Part shown: piece after piece, positions 6,255 to 13,288 of the stretch
Layout: every line of letters starts with the position of its first letter
Position numbering within the stretch: the first letter of the stretch is position 1
Virus record (IMG/VR): IMGVR_UViG_3300038701_003273
Coordinates: 1 to 33,338 of that record
DNA from: a virus
DNA length: 33,338 bases
Reading direction: 5' to 3' (one strand)
Notes under the pieces: generated by a model
What the model saw: only the letters and a program-made list of their open reading frames with translations
What the model was told of the DNA's origin: nothing
Databases searched by the model: none
Position numbers and translations under genes: made by a program

Positions 6255-6773
6255 TCAGGTCGTCTCCGGTGTCCGGAACGGGCCGAGCTGCCAGTAGTCC
6301 AGAGCGATGCGCTTCGCGTGCTCGGCTCCCTCGGCGACGACGGCGAGATAGCCGTGACGCAGCAGCTTCGAGATCCACGCGAGCTGGTCGTCGCTGACCA
6401 CGCCGTCCTCGGCCTTCATTTCGATGCGCAGGCCGTGCCATGGGCCTCGGGCCACGTCGAACTGCAGGTCCGGGTAGCCCTTCCGCGCACCCTCGGCGTA
6501 CAGCTTCCCGGCGACGCCCTTTTTCCGGAGACCGCCGAGCGGGTTGCTCGTCATGCACTCCGCCAGCCCCGGCAGATGAATCTCCACCCAGCTGACGAAC
6601 TCCACCTGCTCGCGGTGCTCGCGATCGTCGCGCGGCGCCGAGGCCGCGCTCGAGGAGCTGCTCGTCGACGAGGACGTGCTCGTAGGGCGTGGCGACGCTG
6701 TGGCGCCGGGCTGCTTCGCCTCGACCTGGCGGCGCAGCGCCTCGGGCAACTCGCTGGCGTCGCGTACCCGCAT
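6255..6773 (-). CDS. VRR-NUC (PD-(D/E)XK) nuclease
   Basis: 172 residues, ATG sharing TGATG with the upstream DUF6378 gene. The nuclease core runs from about residue 52 to the end: EQVEFVSWVEIHLPGL, then GYPDLQF with Pro-Asp 101-102, then RIEMKAEDG with the E-x-K pair at 118-120, then DQLAWISKLLRHGYLAVVAEG. That is the VRR-NUC pattern found in phage and FAN1-type structure-specific nucleases. Residues ~24-45 are an unusual Ser/Thr-only linker joining a short N-terminal helix. The probable role is processing branched or flapped DNA during replication or recombination, in the place many phages carry RusA or NinG. An anti-host role is possible. Confidence 0.85.
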   Translation of the reverse strand: MRVRDASELPEALRRQVEAKQPGATASPRPTSTSSSTSSSSSAASAPRDDREHREQVEFVSWVEIHLPGLAECMTSNPLGGLRKKGVAGKLYAEGARKGYPDLQFDVARGPWHGLRIEMKAEDGVVSDDQLAWISKLLRHGYLAVVAEGAEHAKRIALDYWQLGPFRTPETT

Positions 6774-7171
6774 CAGGCCCCCGGCTTCGCGCCAGCGACC
6801 TCGGCGGCGCAGGCTGCGTAGCCGGCGAGATCGACCCAGCTGTCGGCGTGGGCAGGCGTCTGAGCTGCCCGGGCGAGCTTCAGCAGCGCCAGCATGGCCG
6901 CCACGTCCTCCGCATCGAGATCCGCGTCGCGACCTCGGGCACGAAGCCACCAGTTCCAGCCGTCCGCGATCCGGGCGAAGGACTCGTCGGGCGGGCCGTA
7001 GTCGTCTGCGCGCGCACCCGTGACCAGACGCTCCGCATCGCGGAGGACCATCTGCCGGATCGTGAGCGCCTCTCCGGTGGCTGGGTCGTGGTCGACGCCG
7101 GCCGCCGCCATGACGGCGCACCGCTCCTCGAGGGCGAGCTCGGCGTCGAGCTCCGCGCGGGACTGGCTCAT
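6773..7171 (-). CDS. DUF6378-family phage protein
   Basis: 132 residues. The pattern RLVTGARADDYGPPDESFARIADGW and, near the end, DVAAMLALLKLARAAQTPAHADSWVDLAGYAA is the recognisable core of the DUF6378 family. That family is found in many tailed phages near replication or nucleotide-metabolism genes. The DYG.P.E.F, LK..R and DSW.D..GY motifs look like a helical metal-binding pyrophosphohydrolase-like arrangement. That resemblance is my inference, and the family's activity is not established to my knowledge. ATGA overlap with the upstream nuclease and TGATG overlap with the downstream one. Confidence 0.8.
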   Translation of the reverse strand: MSQSRAELDAELALEERCAVMAAAGVDHDPATGEALTIRQMVLRDAERLVTGARADDYGPPDESFARIADGWNWWLRARGRDADLDAEDVAAMLALLKLARAAQTPAHADSWVDLAGYAACAAEVAGAKPGA

Positions 7172-7641
7172 CTGCGGTACCTCCGGATTGCGTCGATCAC
7201 CTCGGACGGCGGGAGCTCGATGTCTGTCCCGCGGTTGCGGTTCTGCGAGCGGCAGAGCGTCAGCAGGCGCTCGAACAGCTCCTTCTCGCGCGCCTTGCGG
7301 TGCGGGTGCGCGTGGATCCCGTCCGGGCCTTGGTGCTGCGCCCGGGTCAGCGGGAGGATCCAGTAGTGGCCGATCGCGACGCCCTCGTGGCGGGCCGTCC
7401 GGCCTGCGCAGTGGTGGATCTCCACGTTCGCGCTGCAGTTGATGATCGAGCCCAGGCTGCGGACGGCCTCGCGCCAGCGCAGCTCGCGAGCGTTCGGCTG
7501 CGAGATGCGGGAGCGCAGGCGCTGACCGCCGGCGGAGTACCAGGACGTCGGCAGGCGGTCGCTACCGATGCGCGAAGGAGTGGCGCGGACGGCGCGGCGG
7601 GCGCGCAGCGGGGTCTTCCGCTTCAGGGGCGTGCGCTTCAT
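7168..7641 (-). CDS. Ref-like HNH nuclease
   Basis: 157 residues. A very basic N-terminus (MKRTPLKRKTPLRARRAVR) precedes a core with EIHHCAGRTARH, HYWILPLTRAQHQGPDGIH and AREKELFERLL. This H-H...LPL...HHQ...GIH layout is typical of the phage P1 Ref (RecA-dependent nuclease) family and its relatives in many temperate phages, which nick DNA within RecA-bound structures. A basic N-terminus is also present in Ref. One member of the usual second His pair is replaced (AQHQ). Start at ATG 7641 overlaps the preceding stop (ATGA). A role in phage recombination is probable; strict RecA dependence is not shown by the sequence. Confidence 0.7.
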   Translation of the reverse strand: MKRTPLKRKTPLRARRAVRATPSRIGSDRLPTSWYSAGGQRLRSRISQPNARELRWREAVRSLGSIINCSANVEIHHCAGRTARHEGVAIGHYWILPLTRAQHQGPDGIHAHPHRKAREKELFERLLTLCRSQNRNRGTDIELPPSEVIDAIRRYRR

Positions 7642-8084
7642 CCGAACCGCACCTCCTCGAGGTCTTCGCCCTGCTCTTCGGCGCGGATCCGCTCGGCCGT
7701 GGCCTTGATCAGCCGCAGGCGCCACTCGAGGAAGCCCTCCGGGTCGTCGAGGGCATCAGGCGGGCCTGCGCGGCGGCGCTCGAGGCGGACTTTCGCGGGA
7801 CGGGCCGGCGCCGGGTCGGTCTCCGCCGCGGGCGCTTCGTCCGGCTCGGACGCGGGCGACGCCGGCTCGCCCAGCGCGACGCGCAGATCCGCCACACGGC
7901 GTGCATGCCGCTTCGGCTGCCGGACGTGATCGCCAGGCACGGCCGCCATGACGGACAGGTCGTGCTCGAGCTGGACGTCGAGCAGGGCCTGCAGCGATAC
8001 GCCCAGGGCGTCCGCCCACTCCTGCCGGGTGTAGCGGATGCCGCGCTCGCGCAGGAGGGCAATCGCTGCAGGCGTCACAGTCAC
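7638..8084 (-). CDS. Unknown protein with N-terminal HTH-like segment
   Basis: 148 residues from GTG 8084, which overlaps the preceding stop (GTGA). The first 45 residues (ALLRERGIRYTRQEWADALGVSLQALLDVQLEHDL) look like a helix-turn-helix. The centre is a low-complexity Pro/Ala/Glu linker, and the last 40 residues form a charged amphipathic helix (PEGFLEWRLRLIKATAERIRAEEQ). This could be a DNA-binding adaptor in the replication module, but I recognise no family. Confidence 0.6.
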   Translation of the reverse strand: MTVTPAAIALLRERGIRYTRQEWADALGVSLQALLDVQLEHDLSVMAAVPGDHVRQPKRHARRVADLRVALGEPASPASEPDEAPAAETDPAPARPAKVRLERRRAGPPDALDDPEGFLEWRLRLIKATAERIRAEEQGEDLEEVRFG

Positions 8085-8287
8085 GACACGTCTCCGGCAG
8101 GCTGACCAGCCCCGGTCCACGGCCGGCACGTCAGTCGTCCGGCGTCCGTTTGCGGCCAGGTGCGCGCCAGCATGCGGTTTTTCGCTCGGCGCTCCTGGTC
8201 GCGGACGCACAGTCCGCACTGCCCGCGGCGGAACCGGTCCTTGTAGGTCTCCCGCGTTCCGCAGGCGCAGGTCTTCAGGCCAGGCAT
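8081..8287 (-). CDS. Small zinc-ribbon protein
   Basis: 68 residues with CACG near the start and CGLC twelve residues later (CACGTRETYKDR...GQCGLCVRD). This is a compact four-Cys zinc ribbon followed by a basic tail. It starts at the TGATG junction with the DnaB-like helicase gene, so it belongs to the replication operon. Its function is unknown. Nucleic-acid binding is plausible from the basic charge. Confidence 0.6.
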   Translation of the reverse strand: MPGLKTCACGTRETYKDRFRRGQCGLCVRDQERRAKNRMLARTWPQTDAGRLTCRPWTGAGQPAGDVS

Positions 8288-9684
8288 CAGATGTCGTCCT
8301 CCGGCGCAGCGGGCGCGGCCGGCGGCGTCCAGCCGTCCGCCAGCGCCTCGAAGCTCATGCGATGCAGGTGCGTCGCGACGCGGTCGGTCCCGATGCCGAT
8401 ATCGCGGCCCTTGAGCGTGATTAGCTCGGCCACGCCCTTCTCGCGGCTGTGCTCGTTGTAGACCTCGTCGCGGTACAGGCCGAGGACGATGTCCGCGTCC
8501 TGCTCGATCGCGCCGGAGCCACGCAGGTCGGCCATCGTCGGGCGCTTGTTCGTGCGCTGCTCGAGGGCGCGGTTCAGCTGGCTCAGCGCGATCACCGGCA
8601 CCTGCAGCTCGCCGGCGAGGCGCTTGAGCGCACGGCTGATCTGCCCGAGGCGCTCGGCCTGGTTGTCGTCGCCGCCCTGGTCCAGCAGTTGCAGGTAGTC
8701 CACCGCGAGCAGCCGCAGGCCGCCCCGTGCCGCCTGCCGGCGCGCACGGGCGCAGACGCCCTCGATCGTCTGGCCGGCGTCATCGTCGTAGTCGATCGCC
8801 AGGTCGCGCGCCGTGCGCATGGCGCCGGTGACGCGCTGCCAGCCGGCGTCGTGGTCGAGATCGACGCGCTGCAGGGCGGTCATGCCGACCTTCGCGCGGC
8901 GGCTGATCTCGCGCTGGAAAATCTGCTCGGCGCCCATCTCGCCGGACCAGGCCAGCACGCGAGAGGTCGCCGGCTGCTCCGCGTCACCGGCTACGTGGTG
9001 CGCGATCTGCATCGCGAGGGCCGACTTGCCCATGCTCGGCCGCCCAGCGATCACGATCAGCTGGCCGGACTGCATGCCGCCCCAGCGGTCGTCGAGCGGC
9101 CCAAGGCCAGTCGACATGCCCACGAGCCCGCCGGCCTTGCGGCGGTCCAGGGCGTCGACGAACAGGCGAGCGGCGTCCAGGGCGCTGACCGGGCCGCGGC
9201 CGCCACGATCGGCGTCAAGGCCCATGATCTCGGCCTGCGCCTCGGGCACGCCGACCTGCCCAGCGAACGCGCCGTCGGCTATGCGATTCGCGGCCGTGAT
9301 CACCGTGCGGTGCTGAGCCGTCCGGCGCACGATCTCGGCGTAGGCGCGGATGTTCGCGACGCCTGGCACTGCGTCCAGCAGCTCGGCGAGGTACGCCACG
9401 TCGACGCCCCGGCCGGCCGCGCCGGTGTCTGCCAAGTGCGTGCGCACAGTCAGGATGTCCACGGGCTGCTCGCCGGCCACGAGCTCCGCACAGGCCGTCC
9501 AGATCAGGCGATGATCGCCGCGGAAGAAGTCCTCGCGCCGCAGCACGTCTGCGACCTCGAACCACGCGTCCGGCGACAGCAGCAGTCCGCCGAGGACCGC
9601 CTGCTCCGCCTCGAGGCTGTGCGGCGGAAGCTTGAGGTGCGCTAGACGCGGATCGGTGCCCTCGACGTAGCCACCGGCGCTCAT
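8287..9684 (-). CDS. dnaB: Replicative DNA helicase, DnaB-like
   Basis: 465 residues, the usual length for DnaB. The N-terminal helical domain begins LPPHSLEAEQAVLGGLLLSP, the signature start of DnaB, and continues to about residue 165. The RecA-like ATPase has Walker A AGRPSMGKSAL (residues ~213-223), a DnaB H1a-type GEMGAEQIFQRE, Walker B LLAVDYLQLL, and the sensor segment PVIALSQLNRALE. The C-terminal GSGAIEQDADIVLGLYRDE is the conserved DnaB motif before the arginine finger. It unwinds DNA at the phage fork and is presumably loaded by the initiator encoded just upstream, with which it overlaps by ATGA. Carrying its own helicase frees the phage from host DnaB. Confidence 0.96.
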   Translation of the reverse strand: MSAGGYVEGTDPRLAHLKLPPHSLEAEQAVLGGLLLSPDAWFEVADVLRREDFFRGDHRLIWTACAELVAGEQPVDILTVRTHLADTGAAGRGVDVAYLAELLDAVPGVANIRAYAEIVRRTAQHRTVITAANRIADGAFAGQVGVPEAQAEIMGLDADRGGRGPVSALDAARLFVDALDRRKAGGLVGMSTGLGPLDDRWGGMQSGQLIVIAGRPSMGKSALAMQIAHHVAGDAEQPATSRVLAWSGEMGAEQIFQREISRRAKVGMTALQRVDLDHDAGWQRVTGAMRTARDLAIDYDDDAGQTIEGVCARARRQAARGGLRLLAVDYLQLLDQGGDDNQAERLGQISRALKRLAGELQVPVIALSQLNRALEQRTNKRPTMADLRGSGAIEQDADIVLGLYRDEVYNEHSREKGVAELITLKGRDIGIGTDRVATHLHRMSFEALADGWTPPAAPAAPEDDI

Positions 9685-10583
9685 GCCGGCACCCCGCGAC
9701 CGGTCGAGACGTGGACATGCGGGCAGACGCCGGCATCGCAGTACGCGTGGCTGCGAGCCTTGGCGAACTCCTCCTCGCGGAGCAGCCAGTCGAGGCGCAG
9801 CCGGAAGGGCTGGCCGCTGCGCTGCATCCGCCGACCGGCGAGGAAGTCCGACTGCGCCAGGTGCGCGAACAGGCGAGGCCAGTACTCGGCGTCCGGCTCG
9901 ATGCCCTCGCGGCGGAGATCCGCACAGCGCATCGCGAGCGACTGGATCAGGCCCGTGGTCGGCGACTTCGGCACGACGGCAACCGTGCCCTCGAACGCGC
10001 TCCCGAACTCGTGGATCACATGCTCGACGATCGCCATGCCCTCGGCGAATGGAGACCGGATTCCATCGGCCGCAGATGGCGCATCGGGCGCGCGCTCATG
10101 CGCGCCCGCGTCCTCCTTCTGAAGACCTCCTTCCCTAAGACTTGTAGTAGGTGGACAAATCTGTCCCGGTTGAATGGACAGATCTGTCCCGGTTACCGGG
10201 CCAATCCTGTCCTGGTTGACCGGGACAGATGTGTCCCGGTTCGGCTGGACAGATTTGTCCGAGGTCCTCCGCTGAACCGGGCCATTCCTGTCCCGGTTCG
10301 GTGTCGGCGTCGGGTCGCCCTTCTCGTTGATCGCCGGGAACAGCTGACGCTTCTTAGAGTTGCCGTCGACGACGCGCAGCAGCTCCGCATCAACGAGCTC
10401 CGCGATCCACCGCTTCACGGTCCGCTCGTGCTTCCCGAAGGCCTTCGCGAACCAGGCGTTCGTGGCAAAGCAGTAGCCGTCGCGATAGCTCAGGGACAGG
10501 ATGTGCCCGTACAGGATCTTCGCGTCGCCGCTCAGGTTCGGCGACAGCGCGATCTCGCGCGGGATGGTCATGGCGCGGCTCAC
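9681..10583 (-). CDS. Replication initiator/helicase-loader with N-terminal winged helix; contains the origin
   Basis: About 300 residues. I chose GTG 10583 because it overlaps the upstream stop (GTGA) as most genes here do; ATG 10571 is the alternative. The N-terminus MTIPREIALSPNLSGDAKILYG...FATNAWFAKAFGKHERTVKRWI is the helix-turn-helix domain of lambda O/RepA-type phage initiators. The middle (~residues 105-150) is a low-complexity segment with repeated NRDxSVP and GPV motifs. The C-terminal part (YWPRLFAHLAQSDFLAGR, FRLRLDWLLREEEFAKAR) is typical of phage proteins paired with DnaB. The low-complexity segment is encoded by six iterons at 10153-10298, the layout of lambda O and its internal ori. 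Confidence 0.88.
   Translation of the reverse strand: MSRAMTIPREIALSPNLSGDAKILYGHILSLSYRDGYCFATNAWFAKAFGKHERTVKRWIAELVDAELLRVVDGNSKKRQLFPAINEKGDPTPTPNRDRNGPVQRRTSDKSVQPNRDTSVPVNQDRIGPVTGTDLSIQPGQICPPTTSLREGGLQKEDAGAHERAPDAPSAADGIRSPFAEGMAIVEHVIHEFGSAFEGTVAVVPKSPTTGLIQSLAMRCADLRREGIEPDAEYWPRLFAHLAQSDFLAGRRMQRSGQPFRLRLDWLLREEEFAKARSHAYCDAGVCPHVHVSTGRGVPA
10153..10298. repeat. Iteron array, candidate phage origin of replication
   Basis: Six copies of a 14-bp dyad, consensus GGACAGATCTGTCC, most followed by CGGTT. Positions are 10153, 10176, 10199 (degenerate), 10223, 10247 and 10280 (degenerate), so the spacing is 23, 23, 24, 24 and 33 bases, about two helical turns. The array lies inside the initiator gene, exactly in its low-complexity linker, as the O-binding sites do in lambda ori. 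No long AT-rich stretch is obvious; the least GC-rich flank is about 10130-10155. Confidence 0.88.
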
Positions 10584-10813
10584 GTGTGGGCGGTCTCCAG
10601 AGCGCGTCGGCGGGCGTCTGCCTCGGCCGCCCGCGTCGTCCGCTGGTACGCGTCCTCGTACCATTCGCACTGCCAGCAGCTCGCCTGCTCGTCGCTCTCG
10701 CGGGCCTGGCCGTCGATCCGGGTCTCGATCTCGTGCCGCTCGAGCGGGATGCCGCAGCTGACGCACTTGGGGCGCGTCATGGACGGACGAAAGCGCAGGA
10801 CAACGGCACTCAC
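10580..10813 (-). CDS. Small zinc-binding protein in the replication operon
   Basis: 77 residues if translation starts at GTG 10813, which overlaps the preceding stop (GTGA). ATG 10780 is a shorter alternative without a ribosome-binding sequence. It carries CVSCGIPLERHE and, ~20 residues later, CWQCEWYEDAY: two CxxC pairs forming one zinc site, followed by a basic helix. It lies between the CII-like and initiator genes. Function unknown. Confidence 0.6.
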   Translation of the reverse strand: MSAVVLRFRPSMTRPKCVSCGIPLERHEIETRIDGQARESDEQASCWQCEWYEDAYQRTTRAAEADARRRALETAHT

Positions 10814-11241
10814 GCAGCGCGCCCCGGGCGCACGACGCCGGTCACGGCCCGGCGCTTCGATAGCGTCTCCATCCGCTCCACCAGCGCCTGCATGTCCTCC
10901 TGGGCGCGAATGAAGGACCGCTGCAGCTCGGCCTCTTCGTCGTCCGGCGAGATCGGGATGGGCGGAGCGCACCCACAGCAGTCATTCACGTAGGCGACGC
11001 CGGCCAGGCATCCGCGCTCGCGAGCAGCCCGCCAGAGCACCAAGTACTGGCGCACGTCGAGCTTGTCCCGCTTCCGCGGGTTCAGGCAGTCGCGCAGCCA
11101 CCGGGCACCCTGCTCCATCTCGAGCTCCGGGCGCAGCAACAGCGCCGCCGCCTTGATCCCGCCCACAGCCGCGATGCACTCGGCCGTCGCGTCGTCCGGC
11201 GTGTCATGGGCCAGAAGCGACCCTTGTCCGCACTCGTCCAC
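10810..11241 (-). CDS. CII-like phage regulatory protein
   Basis: 143 residues from GTG 11241, selected because AAGGAG sits six bases upstream; the in-frame ATG at 11247 abuts that sequence and is too close. The core, GGIKAAALLLRPELEMEQGARWLRDCLNPRKRDKLDVRQYLVLWRAA, resembles the CII/Cp76 family: a helical array in which a four-helix region contacts DNA and the NP.R..KL....L motif is typical. Three Cys in DCCGC lie just after the core. It is the second gene of the rightward operon after cro, where lambda has cII, so it may activate lysogeny promoters. Family placement is moderate. Confidence 0.65.
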   Translation of the reverse strand: MDECGQGSLLAHDTPDDATAECIAAVGGIKAAALLLRPELEMEQGARWLRDCLNPRKRDKLDVRQYLVLWRAARERGCLAGVAYVNDCCGCAPPIPISPDDEEAELQRSFIRAQEDMQALVERMETLSKRRAVTGVVRPGRAA

Positions 11242-11291
11242 AGTCATCTCCTTGCCCGCGGACAAGCGCGGACAGTCTCGTGAGGTCGAAG

Positions 11292-11314
11292 AAAAAGGGC
11301 CCGACGTGCCGTCG
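11292..11314 (-). terminator. Weak hairpin plus T5 between cro and the CII-like gene, tR1-like
   Basis: On the minus strand CGACG/CGTCG form a 5-bp stem with a 3-base loop, followed by GGCCC and then TTTTT. It lies in the 140-base gap between cro and the CII-like gene, the place of tR1 in lambda. The stem is short and five bases from the T-run, so it would be leaky. Confidence 0.3.
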
Positions 11315-11381
11315 CAGAGTTCTGCTCAAGAATCGGAAGGACTGGGATCGCTGCTGTGCGGCTCATCGGCTGGACGCAGGC

Positions 11382-11579
11382 TCAGGCGACGTTCTTCGAA
11401 CGAACAGGAAGGTCTTCGAACGAGAACCTCCCTTCGCTCAGCACGACGATCTGATAGGCGCGGAGTTCCGGAATCGTGTCGCCCCACGCCGAAACGGCCT
11501 GATGCGTCACACCAAGCGCGCGAGCGAACTTCGTCAGGCCGCCGAAGTGCTGCTGAACCTGTTCGAGGGTGACTTGCAA
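11382..11579 (-). CDS. cro: Cro-like repressor
   Basis: 65 residues from TTG 11579, with GGAGG nine bases upstream (11589-11593); no ATG fits this frame without extending through the operators. The sequence QVTLEQVQQHFGGLTKFARALGVTHQAVSAWGD is a helix-turn-helix of the Cro type. The final part, LRAYQIVVLSEGRFSFEDLPV, forms the beta-hairpin by which Cro dimerises. Length equals lambda Cro (66). It diverges from the CI-like repressor across an operator region, reads away from it and heads the replication operon. It should compete with the repressor for OR and favour lytic growth. Confidence 0.85.
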   Translation of the reverse strand: MQVTLEQVQQHFGGLTKFARALGVTHQAVSAWGDTIPELRAYQIVVLSEGRFSFEDLPVRSKNVA

Positions 11580-11594
11580 GGGGGTCGTCCTCCA

Positions 11595-11682
11595 TTGGCT
11601 TGCGGAGAACGTAATGCAGGTTGCGAGAGAAGGCAATATAGATTGCGAGACAGAAAGCAGGCTTCCCGTAACCTCGCTTGCG
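11595..11682. promoter_or_regulatory. OR-type operator and divergent promoter region
   Basis: Between divergent cro and cI genes. Three direct TTGCG(G/A) elements at 11600, 11621 and 11643 are spaced 21-22 bases (two helical turns), and a fourth lies at 11678 over the repressor start. The middle one extends to the dyad TTGC-N8-GCAA (11621-11636). AT-rich AATATAGATT at 11635-11644 offers TATAGA as -10 for the repressor. On the minus strand, TTGCCT with a 17-base gap to TACGTT is a possible cro promoter. The repressor ATG has no evident ribosome-binding sequence. Confidence 0.7.
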
Positions 11683-12396
11683 ATGAACACTTTCGCAAAA
11701 CGCCTGCGCAGTCAGCTAGATGTCCTCGGCAAGACAACGCAATGGCTTGCCGATCAATCAGGCGTGAGTCGACAGGCGGTCGCTCAATGGCTGGAAGGGA
11801 AGACAGAGGGCGCTCGAGGCGACGCCATCCTGAGAGCCGCCCGAGCCCTAAGCTGCGACCCGTACTGGCTCCTGCTCGGAGAAGAGGCAGACGCGCAGGG
11901 CGGAATTCGTTTTTCTCGTTCTGGTGCGCACGCTGCGAACGAGCGGGAGCATTTGGACGAGTACGCCTTCGTTCCGCGCCTTTCCGTTTCCGCCGGCATG
12001 GGGCCAGGCCAGGAGCTGCACAGCGAGCAGATCACAGACGCCCTCGCCTTCCGCAAGGCCTATCTCGAAATCATGGGGCTGCATGCACACCAGGCTCTGT
12101 GCATTCGCTGCAAGGGTGACTCGATGGCTCCTACGCTTTCGGACGGAGGCGTTGCGTTGATCAACATGACGCAGCGTCGCGGCGATGGCGTGTTCGCGAT
12201 CTCCCGCCCGGGCGTCGGCGAAGAGCATGAGCTCGTGGTGAAGCGGATCACTGCGCGCATGGATGGCGGGCTGCTGATCTCCAGCGACAACCCCGACAAG
12301 GCTCGCTATCCAGACGAAGTCATTCCGCCCGGCTACGATCTTGAGGCCATGCACATCATTGGTCGGGTGGTCTGGTTCGGCGGCAACGTCTACTGA
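11683..12396 (+). CDS. cI: CI/LexA-type repressor with S24 self-cleavage domain
   Basis: 237 residues from ATG 11683. Residues 1-60 are a helix-turn-helix (WLADQSGVSRQAVAQWLEGK). The C-terminal half is the S24 peptidase: cleavage site Ala104-Gly105 (SVSAGMG), nucleophile Ser147 in CKGDSMAPTL, general base Lys187 in ELVVKRI. All catalytic parts are intact, so RecA-stimulated self-cleavage and SOS induction are expected. The same TTGCG elements in OR and at 13240-13288 indicate that it controls both early operons. The gene lies between the operator sets and converges, 15 bases apart, with the membrane-protein gene downstream. Confidence 0.94.
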   Translation: MNTFAKRLRSQLDVLGKTTQWLADQSGVSRQAVAQWLEGKTEGARGDAILRAARALSCDPYWLLLGEEADAQGGIRFSRSGAHAANEREHLDEYAFVPRLSVSAGMGPGQELHSEQITDALAFRKAYLEIMGLHAHQALCIRCKGDSMAPTLSDGGVALINMTQRRGDGVFAISRPGVGEEHELVVKRITARMDGGLLISSDNPDKARYPDEVIPPGYDLEAMHIIGRVVWFGGNVY

Positions 12397-12411
12397 CGAA
12401 CTCAGGCGCGT

Positions 12412-13155
12412 CTAGTCGGCATCGTACGTGGCGCAGCGCGCTCGAGCTTCAGCGACTGCGGCGCTCGACCCCCTCAGGGGAACGTCGAAGTGCACTCGCC
12501 CCTCCCCGTACCAGTTCAGCTCCAACCGCACGACCGAAGACGCGATCACGCGCGAAATCGCGTCTTCTCGATCCGTATATGAGACGCGCAGGAACCGTTC
12601 CCCCCATTCCTGTGTAAGGCGCGTCTCCACGACCTCCTCGTCCCACCTCAGCCTCGTTCGGATCACGTTGTATCCGCTCTCCGTTTCGTCGTCGGCAATG
12701 TTCGGCTTTTCGGATGCCGCGAAGTAGATCCACTCTGAGTCGAAGTCACAGCCGACGTGCAGCGAGACCGTCACACGGCTGTACGGGAAATCCATTGTCC
12801 TCACAGCGGCGACACTCGGCGAGTTCGCGAAGGAGCTTTGCTTGCCTGTCATCTCGTCGGTGGACTTGTGTGACGTCCAGCGGGGAAGGGCGGGTTCTGG
12901 GGCGAGAGCCGAAGCCTTCGCCGGCGCAGAGCCCGCGACTGACGGGGCCTGAGCGGAAGGTGTCCGGGCGGCGCGTTGAGGAGGGGCTTCGAACGCCCCG
13001 TAGCCGACGAGCAGAACGCCGACAATGACCACCGCGAGCACGACGACCGGCGCGCAACCGCCCGAACCCCTTTTGACCGGGGCCCCGCATCGAGGACACG
13101 TCTCGGCCTTCGTGCTGACCTCTCCCTCGCATTCCTTGCACTTCGTCAGGGCCAT
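12412..13155 (-). CDS. Zinc-ribbon, single-pass membrane protein in the rex position (candidate lysogenic-conversion gene)
   Basis: 247 residues, ATG 13155 with GGAG seven bases upstream. Order: N-terminal zinc ribbon (CKECEGEVSTKAETCPRC, residues 6-23), a transmembrane helix (~34-53, VVVLAVVIVGVLLVGYGAF), a Pro/Ala linker, and a C-terminal domain of about 150 residues. That domain begins WTSHKSTDEMTGKQSSFA and ends in a pattern (VVRLELNWYGEGRVHFDV..GSSAAVAEARARC) resembling periplasmic VasI/TagO-like domains. The ribbon should be cytoplasmic and the last domain periplasmic. It lies between repressor and OL, where lambda has rexAB, but on the opposite strand, so it needs its own promoter near 13160-13290. 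Superinfection exclusion or host modification is plausible but unproven. Confidence 0.7.
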   Translation of the reverse strand: MALTKCKECEGEVSTKAETCPRCGAPVKRGSGGCAPVVVLAVVIVGVLLVGYGAFEAPPQRAARTPSAQAPSVAGSAPAKASALAPEPALPRWTSHKSTDEMTGKQSSFANSPSVAAVRTMDFPYSRVTVSLHVGCDFDSEWIYFAASEKPNIADDETESGYNVIRTRLRWDEEVVETRLTQEWGERFLRVSYTDREDAISRVIASSVVRLELNWYGEGRVHFDVPLRGSSAAVAEARARCATYDAD

Positions 13156-13239
13156 TCCCTAGCTCCGCTATTGCCACTGACCTATCTCACCGGCGACGTT
13201 CGAGAACTTCAACCGACGCGCACGACCGCCTGTCGGCCT

Positions 13240-13288
13240 CGCAACCCTTGTTGCGCAATCTTTGTTGACGTATCGCAATTCAAATTGC
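13240..13288. promoter_or_regulatory. OL-type operator region of the left operon
   Basis: CGCAA, the complement of the OR half-site TTGCG, occurs at 13240-13244, 13254-13258 (within the palindrome TTGCGCAA 13251-13258) and 13274-13278 (start of the dyad GCAATTcaAATTGC, 13275-13288). TTGACG at 13265-13270 is a good -35 for rightward transcription, although the -10 at 17 bases is poor. The site lies between the divergent zinc-ribbon membrane gene (13155) and the first left-operon gene (13335), so repressor binding may control both. Confidence 0.65.

Noticed and set aside
8449-9645. Long plus-strand frame opposite the helicase gene
   Set aside because: It mirrors the DnaB codons, contains no recognisable motif and has no neighbours on that strand.
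10153-10298. Repeat array considered as a CRISPR
   Set aside because: Repeats are 14-bp dyads 23-24 bases apart with coding sequence between them and lie inside a replication gene. There are no spacer-length unique segments and no cas genes.
11326-11595. 89-codon minus-strand frame overlapping cro
   Set aside because: Lacks any fold pattern. The overlapping frame with a helix-turn-helix and Cro-type C-terminus is the plausible gene.
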